From Planctomycetota bacterium (GTDB taxonomy: Bacteria; Planctomycetota; Phycisphaerae; UBA1845), in contig JAKQDH010000056.1 in the NCBI GenBank assembly GCA_029558835.1, positions 1-38,706 of the forward strand: 38,706 nt of DNA, in the 5' to 3' direction. The notes beneath the pieces are model-generated. The model saw nothing but the letters and a program-made list of their open reading frames with translations. It did not search any database and was not told the origin of the DNA. The position numbers were made by a program, and so were the translations under genes. Shown here in pieces: positions 38,693 to 38,706 of the stretch (the first letter of the stretch is position 1; each line of letters opens with the position of its first letter).

Positions 38693-38706
38693 GAGAACAG
38701 CGCCTC

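Overview
The window is GC-rich bacterial chromosome, most likely from a planctomycete-type organism (Planctomycetota, Phycisphaerae-like). Grounds: a secreted repeat protein ending in a dockerin-like two-loop DLDGD domain, a membrane protein with the CPRCGYDL...CPECG zinc ribbon common in that phylum, RHS fragments with the planctomycete-type HGTQYIDELVMM core, and many small palindromic repeats between and inside genes. The assignment is inference; no rRNA or other phylogenetic marker beyond ribosomal protein L21 is present.

Layout. 201-2558: secreted 13-repeat protein. 2880-3098: YidD. 3371-5176: large toroid/heparinase-like protein. 5431-5690: a candidate structured non-coding RNA with its own promoter and terminator. 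5696-6613 (-): beta-hydroxyacid dehydrogenase. 6836-14212 (+): the most interesting chromosomal block. It holds a small Tat-signal peptide with a C-C-CC-C-C knottin-type cysteine pattern, a VKOR-DsbA fusion, a PqqD-like protein, an HprK-related kinase A, a nucleotidyltransferase and a GT2-GT4 fusion. The PqqD/kinase/nucleotidyltransferase part resembles the known HPr-rel-A set; the cystine-rich peptide and its oxidative-folding enzyme look like a peptide-maturation addition. 14261-26227 is housekeeping and envelope functions: MBL hydrolase, GT2, a trans-sulfuration PLP enzyme, a deacetylase-like lipoprotein, a metallophosphoesterase lipoprotein, an S9 peptidase, an FAD dehydrogenase and serine acetyltransferase. 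26668-30970: DUF4230-like protein, a tiny membrane protein, a LexA-like repressor, an ABC-GNAT fusion, and rplU without an adjacent rpmA.

31663-35866: a tRNA-Val(CAC) carrying a compact (~4.1 kb) integrated element bounded by a 23-bp direct repeat of the tRNA 3' end. It encodes a tyrosine integrase, a small HTH regulator, a primase-like protein, an excisionase-like HTH and an unknown protein. The attachment core lies inside the integrase gene, so excision would replace the last residue of the integrase with a 72-residue tail encoded at the other end of the element.

35945-38706: RHS remnants flanking a zinc-ribbon membrane protein.

Two genome-wide habits recur. First, several families of short palindromic elements (called A, B, C, E, F and H here) lie between genes and, in at least three cases, in frame inside genes, like the Rickettsia palindromic elements. 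Second, several start codons lie only 5-8 nt after a sigma70-like -10 box, suggesting leaderless mRNAs.
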